From Spirochaetales bacterium Spiro_01 (lineage in GTDB: Bacteria > Spirochaetota > Spirochaetia > Sphaerochaetales > Sphaerochaetaceae): a DNA stretch of 6,843 nucleotides. A model generated the notes under the pieces. That model worked only from the letters and a program-made list of their open reading frames with translations. It ran no database searches and was not told the origin of the DNA. The stretch is from positions 1-6,843 of the forward strand of contig LVBC01000150.1 of the NCBI GenBank assembly GCA_001604265.1, read 5' to 3'. Shown here piece by piece: positions 1 through 6,142 of the stretch; the first letter of the stretch is position 1, and the number at the start of each line of letters is the position of its first letter. The translations under genes were made by a program, and so were the position numbers.

Positions 1-1
1 A

Positions 2-466
2 GCAGGCTGCATCCCCGTTGTAGGCTTCAACCTGGGAGCGGGCAGAAAGGATAGAGCCAGACTGCTGTTCAAGCTGCTGTTGCAGAACGAGACCATCATC
101 GGTCTTGTTTCGCTTCTGATAGTCGAGCTCTTCCCATTCTTCCTGATATCCCTCTTTGGAGCCAGGAACGAATCGATCCACTATACGACCTTTGCTGTCA
201 GGGCCTTCAGGATATACCTTTCGATGATCGTGCTTGCATGCATCAACAAGGCGACATTCATCTATCTCCAGGCTCTGGGAAAGGCGGTCATGTCGACCCT
301 CCTTTCGATGGTCCGAGAGGTCGTGCTTGGAGTGGGGCTTGCACTGCTGCTTCCTCTCTTCTTCGGCCTCGATGGTGTTCTGTATTCGATGCCGCTTTCC
401 GATCTGCTGACATTCATCATGTCGGCAGTATGCATAGCCAGGGTGATGTGGGAGCTGAAGAGGTAG
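2..466 (+). CDS. MATE family efflux transporter, C-terminal part (5' end outside window)
   Basis: This is the last 154 residues of a multidrug/toxin extrusion (MATE) family membrane protein; the reading frame is open from base 2, so the start lies to the left of the window. The visible part opens with a GFNLGAGRKDRAR stretch, which matches the family's conserved Y/F-N-x-G-A segment before a repeat-half membrane helix. Several hydrophobic helices follow, roughly residues 30-50, 60-85 and 100-150 of the fragment, ending in a short basic tail (WELKR). MATE proteins exchange Na+ or H+ for cationic drugs or metabolites across the inner membrane; the substrate cannot be told from this fragment. A TTG at 80 is an internal leucine codon, not a start. 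The gene converges on rpoN with no bases between the two stop codons. Family assignment is fairly sure; function is inference. Confidence 0.85.
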   Translation, partial: AGCIPVVGFNLGAGRKDRARLLFKLLLQNETIIGLVSLLIVELFPFFLISLFGARNESIHYTTFAVRAFRIYLSMIVLACINKATFIYLQALGKAVMSTLLSMVREVVLGVGLALLLPLFFGLDGVLYSMPLSDLLTFIMSAVCIARVMWELKR

Positions 467-1846
467 CTATCGCTCGAAGGAGGAGTCGAGCCCCAGCTCG
501 GCTCTGTACTTTCCTACAGTCCTTCTTGCGCATGAGATACCCTTGTCCTTCAGCATGTCGCTTATCTTCTGGTCGGAGAGCTTCTTTCCTGTAGTATTCT
601 CCTCGATTATCTTCCTGACCATCTCCTTGACAGCTGTCTTGGAGTAGTCCTCTCCGGTGCTGTTTCCAACAGAGGAGGAGAAGAGGGACTTCAGGGAGAG
701 AATGCCGAAGTCCGTGTCGATGTACTTGCTTGTCGTTATCCTGCTGACTGTAGTTGCGTGCACTCCTATCTCGGAGGCAACATCCTGGAGCGTCAGTGGC
801 TTCAGGGAACCCTTTCCAAAGAGGAAGAAGCCCTTCTGGCGCTGCATCAGTACCTTTCCGACCTTCTCCAGTGTGCTTCTCCTGAGTTCAAGCTGGCTGA
901 TGAGATTCTCTCCGCTTGCTATCTGCTTCTTGAGGTAGCTGCTGGCCTCCTTCTCATCCCTGCTGCTTGCGCCTGAGTACTCCTTTGCCATGTTCTGGTA
1001 GCCTGCATCGATGGAGAGGATGGGAAGTGTGGAGTCGTTCATCCTGAGAACGAGCCTTCCATCCTCCTGCTTTATGCTGAGGTCCGGGATTATCACCTGC
1101 TCGGGTCCGGATGAGAAGCGGGCGCCCGGGTAGGGTGTGAGAGTCTTCAGGAAGGAGAAGAGGCACTCTGTCTCGGAAACGCTTGTTCCCATCACCTGCG
1201 AGGCCTCCTTCGTCTTCCCCTGTCTCATGAGAGGAAGAGCATCGTAGACCATCATCCTGAAGGCAGCATACTCTCTCTCCTCGATTCCAACATCCCTTGC
1301 CTGGAGACAGAGGGACTCTCTGTAGTCTTCGGCCGCAATGCCTGCGGGGTCGAGTGAATGGAGTGCCTCAAGGGCCTCATCCTTCACTTTCAGAAGCTCT
1401 GGAGAGAGTATCTGCTCCAGAGGATGGGAGAAGAATCCGGAGCCATCGAGGTCCGAAATGATGGTCTCTGCACACCTTCTTGTCGCATCATCGAGCTTGA
1501 GGCAGCCGAGCTGCATCATCAGATGCTCCTGCAGTGTCTCCTCCCTGCTGACTGTTCCCTCGAGCCAGGCCTGGTGGCTGTCGGAGAGGTCGGAGCCGTA
1601 CGCAGAGGAGTCGGAGTAGGAGAGCTCATGTGCCTCGTTCCTCAGCTGCCTGTCGGCGTACTCCTCGTAGCTGTCCGAAAGTCCAGCGGGATCCTCTGCA
1701 TTGAGCGTGGGGTTCTCTTCAAGTTCCCGTTCTATCCTGTGCTGGAGCTCCGAGATCGGCAGAGTCATCAGCTCCAGGGACTGGAGCATGTTCGTGTTGA
1801 GCTTGAGAAGCTGCTTCTGACTTACTTCAAGACCGATACCTGTCAT
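467..1846 (-). CDS. rpoN: RNA polymerase sigma-54 factor RpoN
   Basis: RpoN directs RNA polymerase to -24/-12 promoters that are opened by AAA+ enhancer-binding proteins. The 459-residue product is close to the usual length (about 480) and shows the complete domain order. Region I spans about residues 8-48, Gln/Leu-rich, with the LKLNTNMLQSLELMTLP segment and ELEENPTL. A short acidic, serine-rich region II covers 50-95. The core-binding domain (about 100-300) contains DLDGSGF, LDPAGI and PDLSI. The DNA-binding part has LKPLTLQDVASEIGVHATTVSRIT (HTH at about 351-372) and SKYIDTDFGILSLKSLFSSSVG. The RpoN box is at 440-449, reading ARRTVGKYRA against the usual ARRTVAKYRE. The ATG shares one base with the lptB stop (TGATG) and has a strong AAGGAGGG site six bases upstream inside lptB, so translation is probably coupled. 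It is the last gene of the operon. Confidence 0.97.
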   Translation of the reverse strand: MTGIGLEVSQKQLLKLNTNMLQSLELMTLPISELQHRIERELEENPTLNAEDPAGLSDSYEEYADRQLRNEAHELSYSDSSAYGSDLSDSHQAWLEGTVSREETLQEHLMMQLGCLKLDDATRRCAETIISDLDGSGFFSHPLEQILSPELLKVKDEALEALHSLDPAGIAAEDYRESLCLQARDVGIEEREYAAFRMMVYDALPLMRQGKTKEASQVMGTSVSETECLFSFLKTLTPYPGARFSSGPEQVIIPDLSIKQEDGRLVLRMNDSTLPILSIDAGYQNMAKEYSGASSRDEKEASSYLKKQIASGENLISQLELRRSTLEKVGKVLMQRQKGFFLFGKGSLKPLTLQDVASEIGVHATTVSRITTSKYIDTDFGILSLKSLFSSSVGNSTGEDYSKTAVKEMVRKIIEENTTGKKLSDQKISDMLKDKGISCARRTVGKYRAELGLDSSFER

Positions 1847-2583
1847 CAGATACCCTCCTTCAGAAAGTCGTCTCCGAAGTATATTCTTCGCGCTTCCTCA
1901 TTCTGCAGCAGCTCATCCCTGGTGCCGGAGGCGAGGATGGAGCCGTCGTTGATTATGTATGAGCAGGAGGTGATTGCCAGAGTATCCCTCACATTGTGGT
2001 CCGTTATCAGTATTCCGATTCCCTGGCCTGCAAGACGCTTCACGATCTGCTTGATCTCATAGACTGCCTTCGGGTCTATTCCTGCAAAGGGCTCGTCGAG
2101 CAGCAGGAAGCGTGGGTTCGTGACAAGGGAGCGGGCTATTTCGGTCCTTCTTCTTTCACCACCGGAGAGCGTGTAGCCGTACTGCTTCCTGACACCCTGG
2201 ATGCCAAAATCCTCGAGAAGCGAGTCGACGAGCTCTCTCTTTGCACCTCTGCTCAGGTCCTTTCTCGTCTCGGCTATCATCTTCAGATTCTGTTCGACTG
2301 TGAGCTTTCTGAAGATCGAGGGCTCCTGTGGAAGGTAGCCAAGACCCAGACGGCTTCTTCTGTACATCGGCATGCGGGTTATGTTCTCACCATTGAGGAG
2401 AATCTTTCCTCCATTGGCCTTTATGAAGCCGATTATCATATAGAAGGTCGTCGTCTTTCCTGCACCATTCGGGCCCAGAAGACCGGTTATGGAGCCGCTT
2501 TCCATCGAGAAGGAGATCTCCTTGACGACCTGGCGCTTCGAGTAGAATCTGGAGAGCTTTTCTATCTTGAGAGTATCAGCCAT
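1846..2583 (-). CDS. lptB: Lipopolysaccharide export ABC transporter ATP-binding protein LptB
   Basis: LptB is the cytoplasmic ATPase of the LptB2FG transporter, which extracts lipopolysaccharide from the inner membrane and pushes it onto the LptC-LptA bridge. All ABC motifs are intact (numbered from the start used here): Walker A GPNGAGKT at 37-44, Q-loop Q86 in YLPQEPSIFRKL, signature LSGGE at 139-143, Walker B LLLDEP with catalytic E164, D-loop, and switch H196. The LptB-specific PSIFRKLTVEQN segment and the IYFGDDF C-terminus (compare YLGEDF in E. coli) separate it from the otherwise similar branched-chain amino-acid ATPases. The start at 2583 gives 245 residues (E. coli 241) and has GAGGG eight bases upstream. 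An in-frame ATG at 2607 would add eight residues (MEESRVPS) but lacks a clear ribosome site. It overlaps the end of lptA by 8 bases and rpoN by one. Confidence 0.96.
   Translation of the reverse strand: MADTLKIEKLSRFYSKRQVVKEISFSMESGSITGLLGPNGAGKTTTFYMIIGFIKANGGKILLNGENITRMPMYRRSRLGLGYLPQEPSIFRKLTVEQNLKMIAETRKDLSRGAKRELVDSLLEDFGIQGVRKQYGYTLSGGERRRTEIARSLVTNPRFLLLDEPFAGIDPKAVYEIKQIVKRLAGQGIGILITDHNVRDTLAITSCSYIINDGSILASGTRDELLQNEEARRIYFGDDFLKEGI
1853..1860 (-). promoter_or_regulatory. Ribosome binding site of rpoN
   Basis: AAGGAGGG on the minus strand ends six bases before the rpoN ATG (1844-1846) and lies inside the end of lptB. It is the strongest Shine-Dalgarno match in the window. It fixes the rpoN start and suggests efficient re-initiation by ribosomes finishing lptB. 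Confidence 0.8.
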
Positions 2584-3196
2584 GGATGGTACCCTCGATT
2601 CTTCCATCGAGATGGATCTCGCTCTTCTCGATGTCCACTGTTATAAGCTGTGCCTTGTAGGTATCTCCCTTCCAGTTGACTGTTGCACCACCTGAAAGTA
2701 TCAGTACGTTCGACTCCCTGTTGTATGATGCACTCTCTGCAGAGCCCGAAAGGATTCCATCCTCTGTTATTGCAATGAGGCGCACCCTCATCTCCAGAAG
2801 CAGCTCCTTGGAATCGATGTCGTATGAGAGGGAGGCGGCGCTTGCCTCAAGCTCGTTCTTCGTGTCGCTTATCTCGCACCAGGAGGTTATCAGGAGGCGA
2901 TTCTGCTGTCGGTCGAAGAAGAGCTTCTGCGTCTTCATCGAGAAGCCTTCGTCGGGGTCGGCGACCCTTACGTTTCCACTGCAGGTGACACTCTCGTAAT
3001 CCCTTCCCGAGAGGGATATGGATGATGCATCGATCGAAAGGGATCCGACGCTGACATTGGCATTCTCCGAAAGCAGCAGCTCCTTTCTTCCCTTGTTCAT
3101 CATTGCCCTGGAGTAGCCACCGGAGAAGGAGATGTCGTCTGCACAGAGAGAGAGGGAGACAAGCACTATCAAAAGAAGGATGAATCTACTTCTCAT
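2576..3196 (-). CDS. lptA: LptA-like periplasmic lipopolysaccharide transport protein (OstA-like domain)
   Basis: LptA oligomerises into the periplasmic beta-jellyroll bridge that carries lipopolysaccharide from LptC to LptD at the outer membrane. The 206-residue product begins with a typical signal peptide (MRSRFILLLIVLVSLSLCADD, basic then hydrophobic). The rest consists of short alternating beta-strand repeats with the family's pattern of 'A-x-A-x-Y ... L-x-L-x-G-x-V/A-x-V' at about residues 117-140 and 153-175, ending ITVDIEKSEIHLDGRIEGTIHG. The frame is open further upstream, to 3280, but the ATG at 3196 is chosen because it gives the signal peptide and has AAGGAG six bases before it. 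It overlaps the end of lptC by 11 bases and the start of lptB by 8. Sequence similarity to enterobacterial LptA is weak, so the symbol rests on fold pattern plus position beside lptB. A cysteine at residue 18, at the end of the signal peptide, leaves open a relaxed lipoprotein site. Confidence 0.85.
   Translation of the reverse strand: MRSRFILLLIVLVSLSLCADDISFSGGYSRAMMNKGRKELLLSENANVSVGSLSIDASSISLSGRDYESVTCSGNVRVADPDEGFSMKTQKLFFDRQQNRLLITSWCEISDTKNELEASAASLSYDIDSKELLLEMRVRLIAITEDGILSGSAESASYNRESNVLILSGGATVNWKGDTYKAQLITVDIEKSEIHLDGRIEGTIHG
2592..2596 (-). promoter_or_regulatory. Ribosome binding site deciding the lptB start
   Basis: GAGGG on the minus strand lies eight bases before the ATG at 2581-2583. 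The competing in-frame ATG at 2605-2607 has only a weak GAG-containing upstream sequence. This supports the shorter, 245-residue LptB. Confidence 0.55.
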
Positions 3197-3722
3197 ACAT
3201 GACTCCTTTCTCGATCTCAGAGAGTTCCAGTGTGGATGCAAGGAGGTCGGCCTCCAGCTGCCTGCCGATGAGATAACCATCTTCGAGGGAGATGGTCACA
3301 GTTCCTGCGGCAGTGACCCTGCTCTCTTCTGTATCCAGCTCGAGGCTTTCCGCCTCGATCTCCATTCTATCATCTTCCTTGACAAGATGGACATTTCCCT
3401 TCAGGGAAGCGACCATGCTCTTCGTATCTATCTCTGCCTGGTCCGCTTTTCCTGTGATGAAGAGATTCCCCTCACTGTCATTCTGCGAGAGTTCCAGGTT
3501 CTCGATCACAACTCTGTGCTCGTTCTCGAACCACTTTATGCTCTCTGCCTCCAATCTGATCGGCTCCTTTCCCTCGCGGCCCAGTGTGAGCTTCGTCTCG
3601 ACAAGCTTCACATCTGCAAGTGCAAGCTCATCGACATGCATCTGGTCAGCTGCCTTCTGATTCCCCAGAAAGCAGGATGGAAGGAAGAGGACGATGATCG
3701 AAAGTGGCAGAAGATATCTCAC
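3186..3722 (-). CDS. lptC: LptC-like lipoprotein, LPS export system periplasmic component
   Basis: This 178-residue protein is predicted to be the LptC-type partner that receives lipopolysaccharide from LptB2FG and passes it to LptA. It starts with a short signal peptide ending in a good lipobox (LPSC, cysteine 17), so it should be a lipid-anchored lipoprotein facing the periplasm. After it come beta-strand repeats of the LptC/LptA jellyroll type, for example LEAESIKWFENEHRVVIENL, the GNVHLVKEDDRMEIEAESLEL segment and GTVTISLEDGYLIGRQLEAD. E. coli LptC has a similar length (191) but is anchored by an uncleaved membrane helix. The start is GTG, immediately after the TAA of the rseC-like gene; an AGGA lies ten bases upstream, and no other start codon precedes the signal peptide. 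Identity rests on pattern and on lying directly before lptA-lptB. A generic DUF1239/LptC-family lipoprotein is the alternative name for the same thing. Confidence 0.8.
   Translation of the reverse strand: MRYLLPLSIIVLFLPSCFLGNQKAADQMHVDELALADVKLVETKLTLGREGKEPIRLEAESIKWFENEHRVVIENLELSQNDSEGNLFITGKADQAEIDTKSMVASLKGNVHLVKEDDRMEIEAESLELDTEESRVTAAGTVTISLEDGYLIGRQLEADLLASTLELSEIEKGVMYEK
3203..3208 (-). promoter_or_regulatory. Ribosome binding site deciding the lptA start
   Basis: AAGGAG on the minus strand sits six bases before the ATG at 3194-3196, within the end of lptC. It selects the start that begins with a signal peptide over an open upstream extension with no such site. Confidence 0.7.
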
Positions 3723-4118
3723 TTATAGCTTTTCCTGTATCTCTGGAAAGTAGGACCTCTTCGTGTAGCGGAAGTACAGAAAGCCGACAAGGAAGCCCAG
3801 AAGCAGGCCGATGACTCCCATCAGGAACTGTACCGGTTCTGAAAGTCCGAGCAAAAAGCCCAGAAGCATTCCCGCGATGAGAGATGCAAGTGGAAGTGCA
3901 AGGCTTATGAGGATTGCAAGGACTGTCCTTTTGGACTCCATCTCGATCTCGACCTTGTCTCCGACCTGTATCTCCTCTCCGGAAGCGTTGAGCACTTCGA
4001 AGATGCTGTCCGTGTTCCTGCAGAAGAAGGAGCCCTTGCACCCTTCGCAGGCTCTCTTGTCGCAGCCAGCTATGATGTGCCCATCGTTTATATCCCTGAT
4101 CGTTACTTCCTGTTTCAT
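3723..4118 (-). CDS. SoxR-reducing/RseC family protein (two-helix membrane protein with cysteine cluster)
   Basis: The 131-residue product has the RseC/MucC family plan: a cytoplasmic N-terminal domain with a conserved cysteine cluster, then two adjacent membrane helices. The cysteines are at 19, 24, 27 and 33 (GCDKRACEGCKGSFFC). A small beta-rich part follows (ASGEEIQVGDKVEIEM), then helices at about 65-91 and 96-117 and a basic cytoplasmic tail. In E. coli, RseC affects sigma-E activity and a related protein takes part in reducing SoxR with the Rsx/Rnf electron-transfer complex; the biochemical role is not settled, and neither sigma-E nor rsx/rnf genes are seen here. Its ATG overlaps the ymdB-like stop (ATGA), with AAGGAG seven bases upstream, and its TAA abuts the lptC GTG. 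The operon position suggests a role in envelope maintenance, which is inference. Confidence 0.85.
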   Translation of the reverse strand: MKQEVTIRDINDGHIIAGCDKRACEGCKGSFFCRNTDSIFEVLNASGEEIQVGDKVEIEMESKRTVLAILISLALPLASLIAGMLLGFLLGLSEPVQFLMGVIGLLLGFLVGFLYFRYTKRSYFPEIQEKL

Positions 4119-4930
4119 CTGACGTCTCCTTCAGGTCTCTTCACATCGACCTTTTCTCTGAAGCCCTCTATCCTCTCTGCCAGGCCGGTCTCCTCGCTGA
4201 TTTCGACGAATGCACCCTGAAGCTCGCACTCATCCCACGCTTCGTGGCTTCTTTCCGGCAATGCCGTCATCAGCTTCCTTATCTCGAACTCGGGGTTGAA
4301 GCCGCCTGCACTCATCATGGAGCCGCATCTTCCGTTGTCCGTGATGAATGCAGTTCTCCTGTCCATTATATGTGCATCTGCAGAAAGCGCCTTGCTGTGC
4401 GTCCCGATAATGGCAGAGACCCTGCCATCGAGGTAGTGCGCCAGCGTCGCTGTTTCGGCTGTCGTGCCGCTGTGGAACTGGATCAGGATGGAATCGGTCT
4501 CCTTCCTGAGGTTCTCGCAGAGATAGTCCATGAACTGTAGCGGATTCTGCACACTGAAGCGGAAGGTGGAGGTCGAGAGCAGGTTGACTATGGCAATCCT
4601 TCTCTCCTTCAGAGTCACGAGCCTGTAGCCTCTGCCTGGACTTGCAGGTGGAAGGTTCGCCGGTCTCAGGATGTTCGCGCTCTTTGGAAGCACCTCTACA
4701 AGGTCAGCCTTGTAGAAGAGCTTTTCTCCTCCGGTGAGCAGGTCGATTCCCAGCTTGAAGAGCTGAATTGAGTGCTGTCTTCCAAGGCCGAAGCCGTTGG
4801 TGGTCCCTTCAGCGTTTGCGACAATGTAATCGGGATTGTACTTCTCCTTCAGGCCCGAAATTCCACTCCTTATGCTCTGGATGCCGGGCCTGCCTACAAT
4901 CTCGCCAAGAAAAAGAAATCTGATGCTCAT
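4115..4930 (-). CDS. YmdB family metallophosphoesterase-like protein with altered metal site
   Basis: The protein aligns along its length with the YmdB/TIGR00282 family of dinuclear-metal phosphodiesterases (cyclic-nucleotide or phosphoester hydrolysis; B. subtilis YmdB is 264 residues, this one 271). Landmarks from this start: FLFLGEIVGRPG (7-18), VANAEGTTNGFG, ILRPANLPPASPGRGY, IQFHSGTTAE, YLDGRVSAIIGTH and FITDNGRCG. The usual catalytic residues are largely changed: GDIVG is GEIVG, NGEN is NAEG, GNH is GEK and THTH is THSK. The family Glu of NGEN and two His (FH, TH) remain. It may therefore be inactive, or use another metal or substrate. The start at 4930 (MSIRFLFLGE) matches where family members begin. 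An ATG at 4951 adds seven residues and has AAGGG only three bases before it, so it remains possible. An in-frame TAA at 4958-4960 excludes longer forms. The stop overlaps the rseC-like ATG. Confidence 0.88.
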   Translation of the reverse strand: MSIRFLFLGEIVGRPGIQSIRSGISGLKEKYNPDYIVANAEGTTNGFGLGRQHSIQLFKLGIDLLTGGEKLFYKADLVEVLPKSANILRPANLPPASPGRGYRLVTLKERRIAIVNLLSTSTFRFSVQNPLQFMDYLCENLRKETDSILIQFHSGTTAETATLAHYLDGRVSAIIGTHSKALSADAHIMDRRTAFITDNGRCGSMMSAGGFNPEFEIRKLMTALPERSHEAWDECELQGAFVEISEETGLAERIEGFREKVDVKRPEGDVR

Positions 4931-4951
4931 ACTGACTAAGGATAATTGCAT

Positions 4952-4967
4952 TTGCCCTTAAGGGCAA
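4952..4967. repeat. Perfect 16-base palindrome upstream of the ymdB-like gene
   Basis: TTGCCCTTAAGGGCAA is its own reverse complement and lies in the short gap between the MFS stop (4978) and the ymdB-like start. As RNA it could fold into a 6-base stem with a TTAA loop. On the minus strand it is not followed by a run of U, so it is a poor intrinsic terminator. It contains the only AAGGG near the candidate ATG at 4951, so a hairpin could cover that ribosome site. Alternatively the symmetry suits a dimeric repressor operator. No known regulator's consensus was recognised. Confidence 0.5.
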
Positions 4968-4977
4968 TTGCCTTGGT

Positions 4978-6135
4978 TCATTTCTTCACATACCTGCTTG
5001 CAAGAATGTACGAGAGCAGGGAGGCGGCCAGTGTTATTCCAGCTACTGCAAGATATGCGCTCCTGTAGCCATGGAACGAGACGATGGTGCCGACAAGTAC
5101 AGGGCCTGCTGCCATTCCGATGCCGTATATTGCCTGGTAGAAGCCCATCGCAGTCGACTGCTTCTCCTGGGGGATATGACTGACTATCATGGCCATGAGA
5201 AGTGCAACCAGCATCAGATTGGCAAAGCCTGCAAGGATCTGGCCGATGTAGATTGGGATCATGCTGTTCGCAAGTCCGATCGAAAGCGCGCTGGCTGCAA
5301 AGAGTGCAAAGCCCAGGGCCAGGGCCTGCGCAGTCGGAAGCCTCTTCAGAAGCTTCTTTCCTATGAAGCCGGCTGCCAGCACCTGGATGACTGTGTAGAT
5401 CAGCGTGGAGGCTCCGATCTCGATCGGATTTGCACCGAGGCTTCTTGCGATGGCACTTGTGAAGGAGAAGACAGTTGCCTGTGTATACCCCTGCAGTACT
5501 ATCCCGAACAGTGATGCGACAAGGACTGCCGGATTCGTGATGACGCTTGTTATATGCTCTATCCTGAAGCTCTCTCTCTTGAGCGGAATCGGCTTCAGCT
5601 GGATGGCGAAGAAGATTGCGACAAGACCTGTGAGGAAGGAGCAGACAAGAGGGATTCGATAGCCCCAGATGCTTGCTGTGACCAGTCCAAGTATGAATGC
5701 AATGAATTTGCCGCCATTGTTGAAGGCATTGACGTTGGTCATAGCAGTAACGGATTCATCAGCCTGGTAGTAGGCATTGTACAGTACTGTGAAGGCAAGC
5801 CAGGTGGAGGCTGCGACACCTGCCAGCATCCTGAAGAAGAGAATCGAGAAGGCGCTCCTTGCGAATATGAGACCGAAGGACGAGACTGTAGTGAACACCG
5901 TTCCTATGAGTATCGTCGTCTTGTAGCAGCTTCTTGCATCTGTGATCACACCCATCGGGATTCTTACGATGAGCTGTGTGAAGCCGTAGATTCCGGTTAT
6001 TATACCGATCATGGTGGCAGCAAAACCAAGCGTCTGAAGGTATGGTGCAAAGTAGGGAACGTGGCAGTATTCGCTTGCCCAGAAGAAAACTATCGTAATG
6101 CTCAGAAGCTGCCTTGAGCGCCTTATATCGTCCAT
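4978..6135 (-). CDS. Major facilitator superfamily (MFS) transporter
   Basis: This is a 385-residue inner-membrane secondary transporter with about twelve hydrophobic helices in two halves, separated by a charged loop at about residues 180-197 (KPIPLKRESFRIEH). The loop between helices 2 and 3 carries an MFS motif A variant (GVITDARS, about 62-69, after RIP). The equivalent C-terminal loop is GKKLLKRLPT (about 259-268), and GIGMAAGP in the eleventh helix is a typical packing motif. The substrate is unknown; the layout resembles drug or sugar/metabolite exporters, but nothing specific can be claimed. The ATG at 6135 is chosen because it directly precedes the first helix. The frame stays open to an ATG at 6234, but that extension overlaps the AEC gene and has no membrane or family character. 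There is no Shine-Dalgarno sequence before 6135, and a strong promoter ends only seven bases upstream. The stop lies 47 bases before the ymdB-like start. Confidence 0.9.
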   Translation of the reverse strand: MDDIRRSRQLLSITIVFFWASEYCHVPYFAPYLQTLGFAATMIGIITGIYGFTQLIVRIPMGVITDARSCYKTTILIGTVFTTVSSFGLIFARSAFSILFFRMLAGVAASTWLAFTVLYNAYYQADESVTAMTNVNAFNNGGKFIAFILGLVTASIWGYRIPLVCSFLTGLVAIFFAIQLKPIPLKRESFRIEHITSVITNPAVLVASLFGIVLQGYTQATVFSFTSAIARSLGANPIEIGASTLIYTVIQVLAAGFIGKKLLKRLPTAQALALGFALFAASALSIGLANSMIPIYIGQILAGFANLMLVALLMAMIVSHIPQEKQSTAMGFYQAIYGIGMAAGPVLVGTIVSFHGYRSAYLAVAGITLAASLLSYILASRYVKK

Positions 6136-6142
6136 GGGCGGA

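Noticed and set aside
488..504. Small hairpin GAGCC / GGCTC as terminator for the MATE gene
   Set aside because: Only a five-base stem with a seven-base loop, within rpoN coding sequence and with no T-run after it.
1358..2646. Two long open frames on the plus strand (1358-2062 and 1996-2646) opposite rpoN and lptB
   Set aside because: They lie antisense to two unmistakable conserved genes, have no recognisable motifs or ribosome sites, and their composition is what the opposite strand of codon-biased genes gives.
3197..3280. Longer LptA start at 3280 adding 28 residues
   Set aside because: It would bury the signal peptide inside the protein and lacks the AAGGAG that precedes the ATG at 3196.
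4931..4967. Promoter for the ymdB-like gene (TTGCCC and AATTAT)
   Set aside because: The spacing is only 14 bases and the hexamers are poor, so it was not listed as a feature.
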